This document shows, piece by piece, positions 1-11,142 of a stretch of DNA of 64,000 bases (positions are counted from its first letter, which is position 1; each line of letters begins with the position of its first letter). Origin of the DNA: Haliclona indistincta (taxonomy: Eukaryota > Porifera > Demospongiae > Haplosclerida > Chalinidae). Under the pieces are notes generated by a model. The model saw only the letters and a list, made by a program, of their open reading frames with translations, did no database searches and was not told the origin of the DNA. The DNA lies in the NCBI GenBank assembly GCA_964017065.1, contig OZ024791.1, positions 96,001 to 160,000 on the forward strand. Reading direction: 5' to 3'. A program made the translations under genes and the position numbers.

Positions 1-348
1 AGCTACCAGGTGGAGCTAACTGATCCTGTGAGAGATAGGTATGCACATGCACAGAGTACCAGATGCAACATACCCTTGTAAAGTATGTATCATCAGCTCC
101 CTCAGCACGATGAGCATGAAGATACTGGTTCCAGTTATTCCATTGACGATCTACACACAATACAACCAGGTCACTATAGCTATACACACACACACACTCA
201 CTCACCTTTGGGTGGCTGTAGTTCCCAGTTATGCTTGCGGCACCAACCCACAGGATGGATCTCAACTGAGTCAGTTGAACACCAATAATCATAGCCTTCA
301 CCCCACCCATCAAAGTGTATCTTGATATTGTTATCTGAGGAATAACGA

Positions 349-485
349 GCAGTCAGTATACTATAGCAATGAGTCAGTATACTGCAATGAGCAGTCAGTA
401 TACTATAGCAATGAGTCAGTATTCTGCAATGAGCAGTCAGTATACTATAGCAATGAGTCAGTATACTGCAATGAGCAGTCAGTAC
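349..485. repeat. 42-bp tandem repeat
   Basis: About 3.3 copies of a 42-bp unit, each made of two similar halves (agtcagtatactatagcaat and a variant with ctgcaat). It runs directly into the left arm of the inverted repeat at 484. No gene is seen in 1-483. Confidence 0.85.
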
Positions 486-895
486 AAGAAAATAAAAAGA
501 TTTCTAACGAAATCAAAAGGATGTAGGGATAAAGAAATCTGTTACTGGTCCACAATGTAAACCAACAAGGAGCAAGCATGGAATGGTAACACGATTGACT
601 TGCTAACAGACCATAGATCCCTACATCAGTGGCTGTACATAACATTTTGACTATACTATAATTATTTTGTCACAAGCTAAATTCAATTCAATGCATGTCA
701 GGTGTCAGTCAAAAGCAACTAGCAGAACTGCTGTATAAGTAGTCAGCCACTGATGTAGGGATCTATGGTCTGTTAGCAAGTCAATCGTGTTACCATTCCA
801 TGCTTGCTCCTTGTTGGTTTACATTGTGGACCAGTAACAGATTTCTTTATCCCTACATCCTTTTGATTTCGTTAGAAATCTTTTTATTTTCTTGT
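484..895. repeat. Perfect 152-bp inverted repeat (foldback)
   Basis: Bases 484-635 are an exact reverse complement of 744-895, separated by a 108-bp spacer; I compared the arms base by base and found no mismatch. ORFs on both strands here are mirror images of each other and are not genes. No target-site duplication was seen at the outer ends, so it may be a recent inverted duplication or the hairpin end of a mobile element. Confidence 0.9.
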
Positions 896-1275
896 TTGTG
901 TCCTTTTTTCTTTTACAGTGAGTTTCAAAGTTTTGGTGCAGTTCGAATTCGGCCAGATAATGTATCTCTTTTTTGTTTCCATCATTGGTTTGGTTTGCTT
1001 TCTTGATAATTGCTTTTTAACTTGTAGCTCCTAAATACTGAAACTAGCTCATGCATTCATGCATGCTGAAGCCTGGATGCACAGCATACGAGCCCCGCCC
1101 ACTCTGGTTTAGAATTTTCTGTATGGCTGTGATACTATCTGGCAAGCAGCAGAACGGTGATACTACACGAGCTTACTCTGTGAGTTGTTCTTCGAAGACT
1201 CCAGACGCCAATATGCGCTCTCCATACGGCGATACTCTACAAGTGTGTTTGGTCACGTGCGTATTACGTAATCAC

Positions 1276-1686
1276 ATTAGAGAGTTTTAGTTAGTCGTTC
1301 ACGCCAAACGGCTGAACGTCAACGGCTGGTTCAGTGACGTCACCACTTATCTTGTAACTTGTGTACACGCGAAGAAGGCAATCTAGTCGTGTACGTATAC
1401 AACACTGTAGCGTGCACAGTATTTTGTAGGCACACGTAAAGCACACAAAAACAGAAACCTAAAGCTTGTGGCTTTGTGCTAGCTTATAACAAACGTGCAG
1501 GAAAGCTAGACGAGAGTAGCGAGAAGTCTTTGAAAACCATACGGGAAAACCAGGTGCCAGCCGTTGTAAACGGGAAAATTGAACGCGAGGCTGGGGTTAA
1601 CGGTGGATCACGTGCTAATTTCTGACGTCAGCATTGCCAGACGTTAACCGTTAGTGCAAATAAACGTGTAACTAAAACTCTCTAAT
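1276..1686. mobile_element. MITE-like element, TA-type ends
   Basis: The ends are an 18-bp inverted repeat (ATTAGAGAGTTTTAGTTA at 1276-1293, its complement at 1669-1686). If the TA at 1278-1279 and its partner are the target duplication, it fits a Tc1/mariner-type non-autonomous element of about 400 bp. No coding capacity. Family assignment is tentative. Confidence 0.55.
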
Positions 1687-1714
1687 AATGGCGTCAAACA
1701 CTTAGCTGACAACT

Positions 1715-2415
1715 CAAGGGGTGGTCACTCCAATTGGTCCTGTACTCACATCTGCGACCGCGGTCAAGAATTTTGACCGGCCAAATTGGGCCTTGACCGC
1801 TTGACCGTACCGATTTTGACTACTTGACTGTTGACCGGTCGTTGTACATGCATGCAATGGCAAGGGCTCACGTGCTCTTTTCACGCTCCGCCCAACGTTG
1901 TCGTATCCGACTGGCTACGATGAACTGATGTGTAGTCGAGGATTCCTTCATGTACGACTAATAAAGGAGCCCGAAAATGCTGGTTGTTGCACTGAAATCC
2001 GGGGAAACCGTTGGTCACCTGGAGAGAGCAGTTGCAGCGCCAGTATCTGAACTGCTGACACTGCATGAGATTGTGGTCTGCATGCATAAATTGCATATAG
2101 CGTATAATAGTATAATACAAAAAATAATCTGCTTGTTTGTTCTGTATACTAGTGACTAGTCGACTCGATCGACTGCAGCAGCCAGCCCCACCCTCACGTG
2201 ATCTAGCAAAGGGGTGTGATATGGGTGAGCACGTGACAGCCCCTAGTAATTAACGTTATAATTAGCTAACTATGGCTGTTCTTGACCGTTGACCAGAGAG
2301 CTGCGATTGGACGTTGACTCTTGACCGTTCCCTTATTTCTGTCTTGACCACTTGACCAAATCTTGACCGCGGTCGCAGATGTGAGTACAGGACCAATTGG
2401 AGTGACCACCCCTTG
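1715..2415. mobile_element. Non-autonomous DNA transposon, 55-bp TIRs, TSD CAACT
   Basis: The first 55 bases (starting CAAGGGGTGGTCACTCC) are exactly inverted at 2361-2415, and CAACT flanks both sides (1710-1714 and 2416-2420). The interior is rich in scattered TTGACC/GGTCAA motifs and holds only short non-conserved ORFs. The superfamily is not assigned: a 5-bp duplication does not fit the 8 bp of hAT. Confidence 0.8.
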
Positions 2416-2836
2416 CAACTGTTCGTGATCGTGAGCTCGTAAAATGTATATCGTCGTTTCGCTAAAAACGAAGTTCAAAAGGCACATGCCAGGAGAATTT
2501 CACGACTGTTCGTGGGTGTTTTGGTCCCGGCACTGCTCGCGTAAAGGCGCTAGGCGAGTTGAAGAAAGAAAGAAAGAAGAAAACTAAGATGACGAAACTC
2601 GATTTTCACCGTTTCCAGGTTCGTCACTTTAGTAACAATTTCGAGCAATCTCCTTGCTACTGTAAGATGGGGCAACGCCAGAGAGCAGATCTAAGTGTCT
2701 TTGGACGTATACAATTCATCACCAGGCGAAATATCAGCGTTTGAACGCTAATACATTGTATGTAGCCGCCATCTTCTTTTCTCGTTCATCCCTACATAGG
2801 GAGTCACTACCGTGCCTCCCTAATACTATAGCTCAC
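2416..2836. other. Gene-poor stretch downstream of the TIR gene
   Basis: I looked on the minus strand for the missing second half of the MBT domain of the neighbouring TIR gene and did not find it. The ORF at 2559-2744 is short and unrecognised. Nothing else is supported here. Confidence 0.4.
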
Positions 2837-3047
2837 TTCTCATATCTTGAATGGTAGCAACACACACATAATATGGAAAGCGGCGATCATCAGCCTCTAG
2901 CTTGAGGCCGATACGTAGCTGTTTCCTGGACACTACAGGAGGTGCTGGAGGAGGCCCAGCACTTTGAGCAGTAGCACCCTTCTCGGGATCATTGCTAGCT
3001 ACTGGAGGAGGAGAGGGAGGTCTCTGTGGGGGTCTAGAGGGTGTGTC

Positions 3048-3123
<76 letters not shown>

Positions 3124-4376
3124 AGTAGTCAGAGCAGTAACTAGCATGCAGCTCACCTGGGTATAGTTCAGCGTATTGAGGTGGAGCAGTAGCAACAAGG
3201 CCTTGCTGGTGATGGTAGCCATGATAAGGGACAGGTCCATCAGGGGATACAGTCGGATATTGAGGCGGAAATGGTGATGGATAATGAGCTGGCAGTACTC
3301 CTGGCGGGTATTGAGGAGGCAGTACTCCTGGCGGGTATTGAGGCGGCAGCATTCCCGGAGGGTATTGAGGTGAACCAGGAGGGTATAGAGCTGGTGAGTA
3401 CTGGGGTGAGACTGCTGGTGAGTACTGAGGTGGCTGGGGATGAGGTGACAACTGCAGCTGACCCACTAGTGAGGCGACAGTATCATCATCATGTTGTGAT
3501 ACCAGCTTACTTTGTCCCACTAGAGGTGATACTGGTGTAGGGTCTGCTTCAGCATCCTTAGACCCCAGACCTGTAGCCAGCAGTATACACAAGGTAAGCA
3601 ACACAGCTAGATTACCTTTCTCTCTCATTCCTTGCATTAGCTTGAGTAATGAGGAGAAGTAGTCGTCCTTCCCTTGCCTGAAGTAGATCCAGTTTATTCC
3701 ACTCACCACGTACTTGACCCCTCGTCCACGCTCAGTTGATTCAAAGTCCACCTCTTCTATAATGAAAGGGAACACGTGCTTCTTATCACTGTCCGCAGTA
3801 TATAGCTCGCTAGCACAGTATCGTGACGAGATATATTTGTTAGTAATGCGCCTATCATTGTTATGCCCCACTACCCCCAGCTGGGGAACTACAGGGGGAT
3901 TATTGGGAGATTTGGGATAAAATTTCGTCCCGTGGGTGGGGCATTTGCCGTTATTTGATTTTTCTGTATTTGTTCGTACTTTCCTAATCTACTGAATTCA
4001 GCTGGGCAACGAGTTTTCTCCTGGTACTGATGTGGGTCTATGGTGGGGACAATAGGGAGAATAGATTATTAAAATTGCCCATGGGGTGGGGCTTTTGAAC
4101 TTCCGGTAGTTCAAATCCCCACTATTGCCCCACCCAGCCCCAGCTGGGGGTAGTGGGGCATAACAATGATAGGCGCATAATCAATGCGAGCAGAGCAGAG
4201 CAGTTATGAAGGCCAGTGCCTATGGCGGCATGCCAGTCACTGCCAGCTGGTATATCCTCCATATCCAGCCATACAGAGAACCCGTTCTTCTCCAGATCAT
4301 GCTTGAGCTTTAGCACGAACCGCTGTATGTCTTGCTCCTCTCGCCCGTAGCTCAGGAAGACCTCTTTCACAGCCAT
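2837..4376 (-). CDS. TIR-domain protein with PPxY-rich region and partial MBT domain; MITE inside its first exon
   Basis: Start ATG at 4376. Coding blocks: 4376-4178, then (after the element at 3847-4177 and one copy of its TAA target duplication) 3843-3157, then 3046-2837. Residues about 1-140 form a TIR domain: FLSYGREEQD at the N-terminus, then SRYCASELYTA, whose Glu sits where the catalytic NADase Glu lies in WCxxEL-type TIR domains. NLAVLLTLCILLATGLG could be a membrane segment. A Pro/Tyr-rich region follows with five PPQY motifs (PPxY, WW-domain ligands). The last exon holds GLKLEADDRRFPYYVCVATI, the start of an MBT repeat. It ends at a phase-1 donor (A|GTGAGC) or, unspliced, at a TAG just after. 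With the element removed the frame is continuous. Either the element is spliced out, it is a variant allele, or the gene is broken. 3' end unresolved. Confidence 0.7.
3052..3122. repeat. (GA)n, read on minus as a (CT)n polypyrimidine tract
   Basis: A pure dinucleotide tract filling most of the intron between the PPxY exon and the MBT exon of the TIR gene. On the gene's strand it is CT-rich and ends six bases before the CAG acceptor of the 3046 exon. Confidence 0.9.
3847..4177. mobile_element. MITE, 40-bp TIRs, TSD TAA (Harbinger-like)
   Basis: 331 bp. Bases 3847-3886 (TGCGCCTATCATTGTTATGC...) are exactly inverted at 4138-4177, and TAA flanks both sides (3844-3846, 4178-4180). A 3-bp TWA duplication is typical of PIF/Harbinger elements. 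It lies within the TIR-domain reading frame of the surrounding gene, and removing it with one TAA joins the two halves in frame. Confidence 0.9.
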
Positions 4377-4661
4377 TGGGGGCGTGTCTCGCAATGACCA
4401 ATGGTACGGGTACGCCCACACAAGTTAAAGAGATTCATCGCGCACGTGTGGTTGGTATAATGATATTATTATCAAAAGCTACTAGGGTTTCTACTTCAAC
4501 AGATCAGGTCAGAGTATATATACATACCATTATCTTGTAATACAGCTAGAAAAGGTATAGGTATAAAAATAGAAAGCACTATAGCTGTCTTCGATCATAA
4601 TTATTTTAGTCTAAGTATCTATGCTTCATCAGTTATAGCTTGGTGGCATATATATGTTGGT

Positions 4662-5087
4662 CTAGTTATATGGCAGACACTCTTCGAGCTCTTTAGCCAA
4701 TACTCCTAGACGCACTATTCTAACACACTCAATGAGGTGAGCGTAGGTACACGTGGGTCCACCTTTGCTCAGCCATTTTGAGAGTATTGCTACCAAGATA
4801 GCCTCGACACCATCATGACGATGGTTCTTCTCAATCAGCTGGACCTTAGTGCCATTATCATCCTCAAGAAGATGAATACCAAACATCTGGTAGTCTGGGG
4901 AGATTCTCTCTATCACGTCCAATGATTTACCATTGCGGTCCTTGAGGTTTCTTATCTTCAGTATGGTGGGTGTGTCACCTGAAACAAGAAGGAGGCAATA
5001 TAGTTGATGTTGCTTGTGAAAGCACCGTCAACACTCTCATCCAGCTATAGCTGCTGATAACTCACTTGATTGTAAACTTCTCGACAT
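4662..5087 (-). CDS. Single Death-like domain protein (short paralogue)
   Basis: Two exons: 5087-5066 (22-nt micro-exon, MSRSLQS plus one base) and 4978-4662; the total is 339 nt, 112 aa. Exon 2 (TPTILKIRNLKD...FGIHLLEDDNG...ILSKWL...TYAHLIECV...LAKEL) is clearly homologous to the first domain of the two neighbouring Death-domain genes, with the same phase-1 junction after a tiny first exon. It stops after one domain and lacks the linker and second Death domain, so it is a truncated or specialised copy. Likely an intracellular signalling adaptor; the partner is unknown. Confidence 0.7.
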
Positions 5088-5358
5088 ATTCACAAAGAGC
5101 AAGTTCTTTTTAGTGCATACTGACTGATTGTGGGTGTTGCTATGTAAACAATCACAGCTGCACATCATTCCTGAATGATTTGCAAGCCAACTATGGCAAA
5201 CATACTCTACAAAGTACATATCTGTTTTCACATAAAAAATGTGTTTCACCATAGATATTATGGTTTCACACAGCTAGCAAAATGGCAGTATAAAAGTAAA
5301 AACAATGTTTGAGTTGTATCAAAATGGCAGTGACAGCAGCAGCAGCAGCTGTGAGTCA

Positions 5359-6277
5359 CTAGTCCTCTTTCCATGGAGCTGACTTTACTATGCCGTCAGC
5401 AATTTGCTTGTTAACTTTACGGACAGCATCAATGAGTCTCTTCCAAGACGGTTTACCAAAAGCCTTCTTCTCCACATTGTCCTCCCAGTTAAACCATGCT
5501 TGCAACACGTCAGTCTTGCATCCGTCAATATCATTGCCGCTATTATTCTGTTGAGCTACTTTATCAAGTGTTGGTTGCTTGTTCAGTCCAAGATACATGC
5601 CCAGCTTCCTCCAGTCATTGAGATCACTGATAGATTCAAGAACAAACACTAGATGACTTGGATCTATAAGAAGGATACATATCATCAGGCTATAGCTGCT
5701 AGCTCACTTACCTAGCTCATCATCAGGAACTAGTGATGATGGTGCTGTAGCTGTTGCTGCTGCAGGTGATGTGGATGATGCAGCTGGTGAACCAGATGGG
5801 GCTAGATAAGAGAGGTGAAATGAGCAATCAAGCTGTGTGATATATAAAACTAGACACCTTCAGCCATCGAGCCCTTCATGTGTAAAGACAATGCCCCCAT
5901 GCCAGCATCTTTGAGACACTCCACAAAGTGACTGTATGTTGGGACAGGATCAGTGACTTCTAGCCAATCTTTGATGATTGCCTCCACGATAGCAGGAACT
6001 TCAGCATTACGGTCCTTCTTCTTAATCATGTCAACCTTGTTACCATTGTCGTCATCTAGCAAGTACATGCCAAACGTCGTATAATCTTTGGCTGCAATGG
6101 ATTCTATGATGCTCAGTCCATCTGGAGCTTTGAGCTTCTTTAACTTCAATATTTTTGGCTTGTCACCTACACATATAGTGTAATGGGAGTTAACAATCAC
6201 ACAGCAGCTGCTCGCAGCCTCAAATGAAAAGAGCCTAGTTCGAGGCCCAGCTGCTTACCTGGTTGGATGGTAGCCAT
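5359..6277 (-). CDS. Tandem Death-domain adaptor-like protein
   Basis: Four exons: 6277-6259, 6166-5858, 5801-5712, 5663-5359, giving 240 aa. Exon 1 is a 19-nt micro-exon (MATIQP). Exon 2 encodes a divergent Death-like domain (about residues 15-108; FGMYLLDDDNGNKV, IIKDWL, TYSHFVECL). Exon 3 is a 30-residue Ser/Ala/Pro linker. Exon 4 is a canonical Death domain (NDWRKLGMYLGL, GCKTDVLQAWF, PSWKRLIDAV). All introns are phase 1, which suits domain shuffling. The donor of exon 2 (G|GTGTCT) is weak. No enzyme domain is visible; Death domains usually mediate homotypic assembly in immune or apoptotic signalling. Confidence 0.85.
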
Positions 6278-7612
6278 AATATTAGTTTGTCAGGGGTGTG
6301 GTTGAGTACGCCCACATAATGCAAGTAGATTAGTAGTACAGTTTGCGTTTCATGCACAATAAAACAGTCAAACCGCAGGTGTCCCGAAATACGTACAAAT
6401 CAAGAGTTACAATTTTCACTCTAATAAACGCACATCAAGACAAAATTTCCCGCAGGTTGTCTTCCAACAGCTTTATCTTAGCACACGTATATAATTACAC
6501 TTCAACGATTACAAATATCCATAAGTAATGTTTTTCTACATAATATAAAGTTTGTCTCATTAAAATCAATGCAGTAATTCCTGAGTTCCTGTGTAAAATA
6601 CTGAACTTTTAAAAACGTGGGACATTTCCGTTTTGACTGTCTGATTGTTAGTTTCTATAATTCATCAGTAAGATAAGCAACCTGCCAGTCATATTTGTGA
6701 AAATTAGTGTTGTCCTGTCATATCTCGCTTAGTTATCGTATAATAATTAATAATGCATTGTTGATTATTGCTATTAAAGAGATAATAGCAGTTCCCGGAG
6801 TCCTGAATGCAGTTGCAGCTGACTGGCCAAAGATCTAGTCCTATCACTGTCCATAAAGGTCTTGTTCTTTGCAGTGTGTTCTTTGAAAAACTAAATATTG
6901 TATAGTATGATCTGTACTGCAGTCACTGGTACTTCCAATAGTTTCATTGCTAATTCTGTCAGTAAATGACTTACCAACACTGTTTAGAAGTCATGGCTAG
7001 TAACTATGTTAATTTTTACCATTCATAGTAGCAATATACAACCTTTACATAGGAGGATCAAAGATGGCGCCGCCAAATAGCCATAGAAAACGGTGGGACA
7101 CTTTCGTTTTGACATCTTTACGCAGCCAAGTATATTACTAAATTGAAGCTAATACCCAGGCCTACAGAAACAGTAACTTATTTGTGTTGTCTGCCTTACC
7201 GTCTGAGAGTATGCCACTCTAAAAGCTACTACTCGACCCAACCAATCCTGAGCTCGGCGAACTTGCAACCGTCGTACATTTCTTCTGAAACACGCTACAA
7301 ATCCCAGTTTTGATAGAACGAAAGAGCCAACATTTGTAAGTTGAAATCCGTATTCTAAAGTAACAAGTCGGTGTACAACTGATATAAAAACGACGTTTCC
7401 TGAGCTGACTAGCTTTCATGTTTTCTCCTCAAATGTCCAGGGCACCGCCTACTTCCTGTTAAAATAAACTTGGGCAATTTTCGACGCTGGCGGTTTGACG
7501 GTCACATAATCACACAGTGTTATCATAAAACTATAAAGCCATGAGCACAAATATCTGTTCCTTATAAAACTAAACCAGTAAAAGCAATGCCACATATCAT
7601 GAAGTGATGGCT

Positions 7613-8491
7613 TCATTGTTTCCATGGAGCATTGGATTCAATCTCTGTAGCAAGTTCAAGATCTAGTGGTCTAATAGCATCCACCAGTCTCTTCCATGAT
7701 GGTAATCCCTTCTTCTGTACATCATCTTGCCATTTCAGCCATGATGATATCACCTCAGTCTTACATTTTGAAATATCTCCTCTCTCTTGAGTGTTAAATA
7801 TCTTTAGTCTCTTTGGACTAATTCCTAAATTCATACCAAGCTTCTCCCAATCTGAGAACAAGCCGATAGCATTGAGTATATCACCCGTGTCACTCGTTTC
7901 TGTAATCACAACAACATGATAACACCACCAATGATGATGATGAAACACTCACTTAGTGGAGTATCAGGAGCTGATGATGAAGAGGGCGTGGCTGATGATG
8001 AAGGGGGCATGGCTGATGATGAGAGAGTGGGATGGGCTGATGAGGGAGGACCTGTTTCTGCATTAAAGAAACATCACACATCTGAAGCAACAGCTTAGCA
8101 TACCTCTCTTAATCAATGTGGTTTCAATGTGCTCCGCCAGTGCACCCATTCCAGACTCATTGATACACTCTACAAGATGGCGGTAGGTACGAGGATATGG
8201 GTTAGTGTCAGGGATGTTTCCTGTCAGCCATTCCTTGAGAACTGCCTCAGTAGCTTTAGCACCAATAAGCCCTTTTGTGATGAGATCAATTCTTTGACCA
8301 TTATCATCTTTCAAGAGCATCATTCCAAACGTATCGTAGTCCCCAGCTGCTATTGCCTGGATGACGGTCAGCCCGTCTGTATTCTTCGTCGTCTTTAGCT
8401 TAAGAATAGTCGGCTTGTCGTCTAAATAATAAAAGTGATCGCTAGTTTCTTAGTGAAGAGACCTCTTACCTGGAGACACTAGTGCAGACAT
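7613..8491 (-). CDS. Tandem Death-domain adaptor-like protein (paralogue)
   Basis: Four exons: 8491-8470, 8421-8104, 8057-7953, 7899-7613, giving 243 aa. It has the same architecture and phases as the gene at 5359-6277: micro-exon MSALVSP; Death-like domain (FGMMLLKDDNGQRI, VLKEWL, TYRHLVECINESGMGALAEH); Ser/Pro linker; Death domain (SDWEKLGMNLGI, KCKTEVISSWLKW, PSWKRLVDAI), ending in APWKQ against APWKED in the neighbour. A tandem duplicate on the same strand. The roughly 1.3 kb between the two genes (6278-7612) shows only short unsupported ORFs. Confidence 0.85.
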
Positions 8492-11142
8492 TATTATTTT
8501 GTTGTTTTCTATTTAGAGCACACTCTTTACATTATTTTTACGAAACGTGGAAGCGCGCAAGCGAATAATACTAGTACGGGCATTATAATCAAGAGTATTA
8601 TAATCTCATTCTGGACTATTCTCGGATGCCGAGTCGGCTTGAATTGCTCTTGTTGTTTGCTGCTCCGCTAAGAGTCTTACTGTAGAGTAAGCCACGTACC
8701 TATTTCGACCACCATGTACAATCGGCAAATACGCTACACAGACCAAACTTGACCGACGTATAGACACTCACACTTCCTCTGCCTGCAGCTCGTAACTGCT
8801 TCTTTGTCTGACTGTGGAGGCGAAGAAAGTGGGTAGCCGAAAACATTTATTATAATCGATTTTCGGACACCGTACCATGCAATCCTACTCCTAGTGACTG
8901 ATATACGAATAGGGCGGGATTGCACGTCAATACTGCAAACACTTTCATCCATCAGCATTACAACGAGCTACAATTGAAAAGCTCTCGTCTTGCCGTCCGG
9001 GTAGTATTCTTTTCCACGGGGTCGAGCAATTTTTTGGCTAAGTCCACTGGTTCTTTCTGCCAGCGGCGGCCTTGCCAGAGAAGCAACACTGTCTGAACCT
9101 TCTACAAAAGACCCGCTGCTCTCCTTGCCGACAAATGGGATAAATCCTATGGTCTGACCCTCCACTGGCTTAGATGCAAAATCGCATACTGCCTTCTAAG
9201 ATCTTCGATTCAGCGTTTAAGAGGAGCTCGTTCCTCTCGCAGTCATTATTAAGATCGGCATCGACCTCGTGGTGACTGAGACTGAAGCTAGAATCTAAAC
9301 TTTAACTGTATCATCTTTTCCTCACCTATATTATTACTATTATTATATAACTACTCATTATTAATTCTCTATAAATCATGAATTATTAGTATTATGATGA
9401 TAATAATAATTGTAACAAAAATCTTTGAAAAAACAATTGTACTTCCCAATCGATCGACGCGCGCGACGATCGCACCGTAATTCCGGCGTGATTTGGAGCA
9501 TGCGCATACAGTGTGTACCTCTTTTCCGGCCGGCCGCCTACAATTGAAAAGAGCCTGGTTCGAGCGTGGGTTCGAGTATAGCTGCTGACCCTCTCCCGGA
9601 CCGCTGGTATGAGCACAACACGTTATTCCGATTGACCAATCAGATTGCTAAAAAGGTTGTCATGAATTCTACTAGAGTGCAGTAGCGGACGGGAGTGTAT
9701 AATGGGACAGCGTTAGTAATGAGAAATTTTAAACCAGTTACAAAAACTTTCTTGTTGTTCGATGCTCAACCTACAAAGTTTGCTAACATGAAGGGCTACC
9801 ATCTGTGCAGATGTAGTGGGCATGCGTTTGAGTCACTCAAATGTATAAATAAAAGTACCAGTGGGTAAACTTTTATATCAATTTTTTCAAGATTCAACAG
9901 CTAAGAGTTCATATGACTTTAGATGTGTGTAACTCAAGAGTCGGAGCTTTATATTTCTGAATGCACCATCCAAGCAGGCTCTATAGAAATATCACTAACA
10001 AACACGTGACAATCAAAGACTCTGTGCTGAGAACCTTGCACTCGACAGTTAGCATGTGAGGCAGTAATGGGACGCCTGAAATAAATCAATGATTATGTGA
10101 GTTTAGCATCTTTAAAAATAATATTTTATTATTAATAATATTTTATGTTCTCATAGACACAGTCAACAGTTTAAAATAAATTGAAGATCATGCAGCTAAC
10201 AAGCTAGTGCGCTGCCACGGGCCATGCATGCATGCACTGCATAGAATAGCTACTACAGTGATCATTGCTGTGAAAAGAAACAACTTTGTAGCAATTTCCA
10301 GCACAATGAAAACACTTAAACTTTAGTATCACTTTAATAAAGCTATCTCAAGCAGTGGATGCTCTCTCAGCAACACCAACCGCCTGGAACCACGCTGTCC
10401 CATCACTACGCCCGCCATTGTCACACAACTGCCGCAGAGAGTTGCTGTCCGGCTCCGTTCCCCATAATGCAAGCAACTACAGCTCAACTTTAGATAGTCC
10501 CAAACACCAGAGTCTTCGGCCTCAACGACGATAGTTTAGCGAACTCTGGGTGCCTAACGTACCGTAGCGTCATCACCATGCAGCACGAGGACGAAACTTA
10601 TATCCTTCGCCCATAGGATCACAATTTATAGCTTGTACATTTTCGTTGTGCAGAGTACAAGAAATTTAGTCACTAAAATGATAGACTATGCAAGTTTTGT
10701 TTCGTAAAATTATTATTCTCATTTCCCGTTCATACTGATTCAGCAACGAAAAACACGCTCCTTTTGGTTCTTACCTTGCTGGAAACGTTAAGGTTCGGCT
10801 TACACCGTCGTGCGTGCGCTGGCTTTCCGGGCAGTTATAGTTACGTATGAAGGCTACTGGGAGGCTGGGAGCGCTGTAACTAGCTAGCAGCATGCAGCGT
10901 CCATTATCTATATGCTCGATCGTCCTCGTGGGAGCTCACGTGAGTGGGTTGAACAGGAAATTTATACATTCGTTATTACACCCCGCTAATATGCTTGTAC
11001 ACTGCATGTACATGAATAATGTGTTTTGCTATACCCTCTCCCAGTCGTCCACCCACACATCACTGAATAGGGTCATCTAAACAAAAACAATTCAGAAATA
11101 GCTGCCAAAATTTGATTCTCCTAGCAAACACTGCACAGTTCT
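8492..11142. other. 2.6 kb without a supported gene
   Basis: Short ORFs at 8734, 8968 and 9392 (minus) and 10892 (plus) have no recognisable domain, and I could not chain them through good splice sites. AT-rich around 9310-9420 and 10090-10160. The 8492-8700 part is probably the promoter region of the Death-domain gene. Confidence 0.5.

Noticed and set aside
8968..9165. Minus-strand ORF of 65 aa
   Set aside because: No domain, no plausible splice partners and no repeat relation; left unannotated.
10892..11080. Possible first exon with a signal peptide (MQRPLSICSIVLVGAH then GTGAGT)
   Set aside because: No continuing exon with a recognisable domain was found downstream on the plus strand before the antisense IL-17-like gene.
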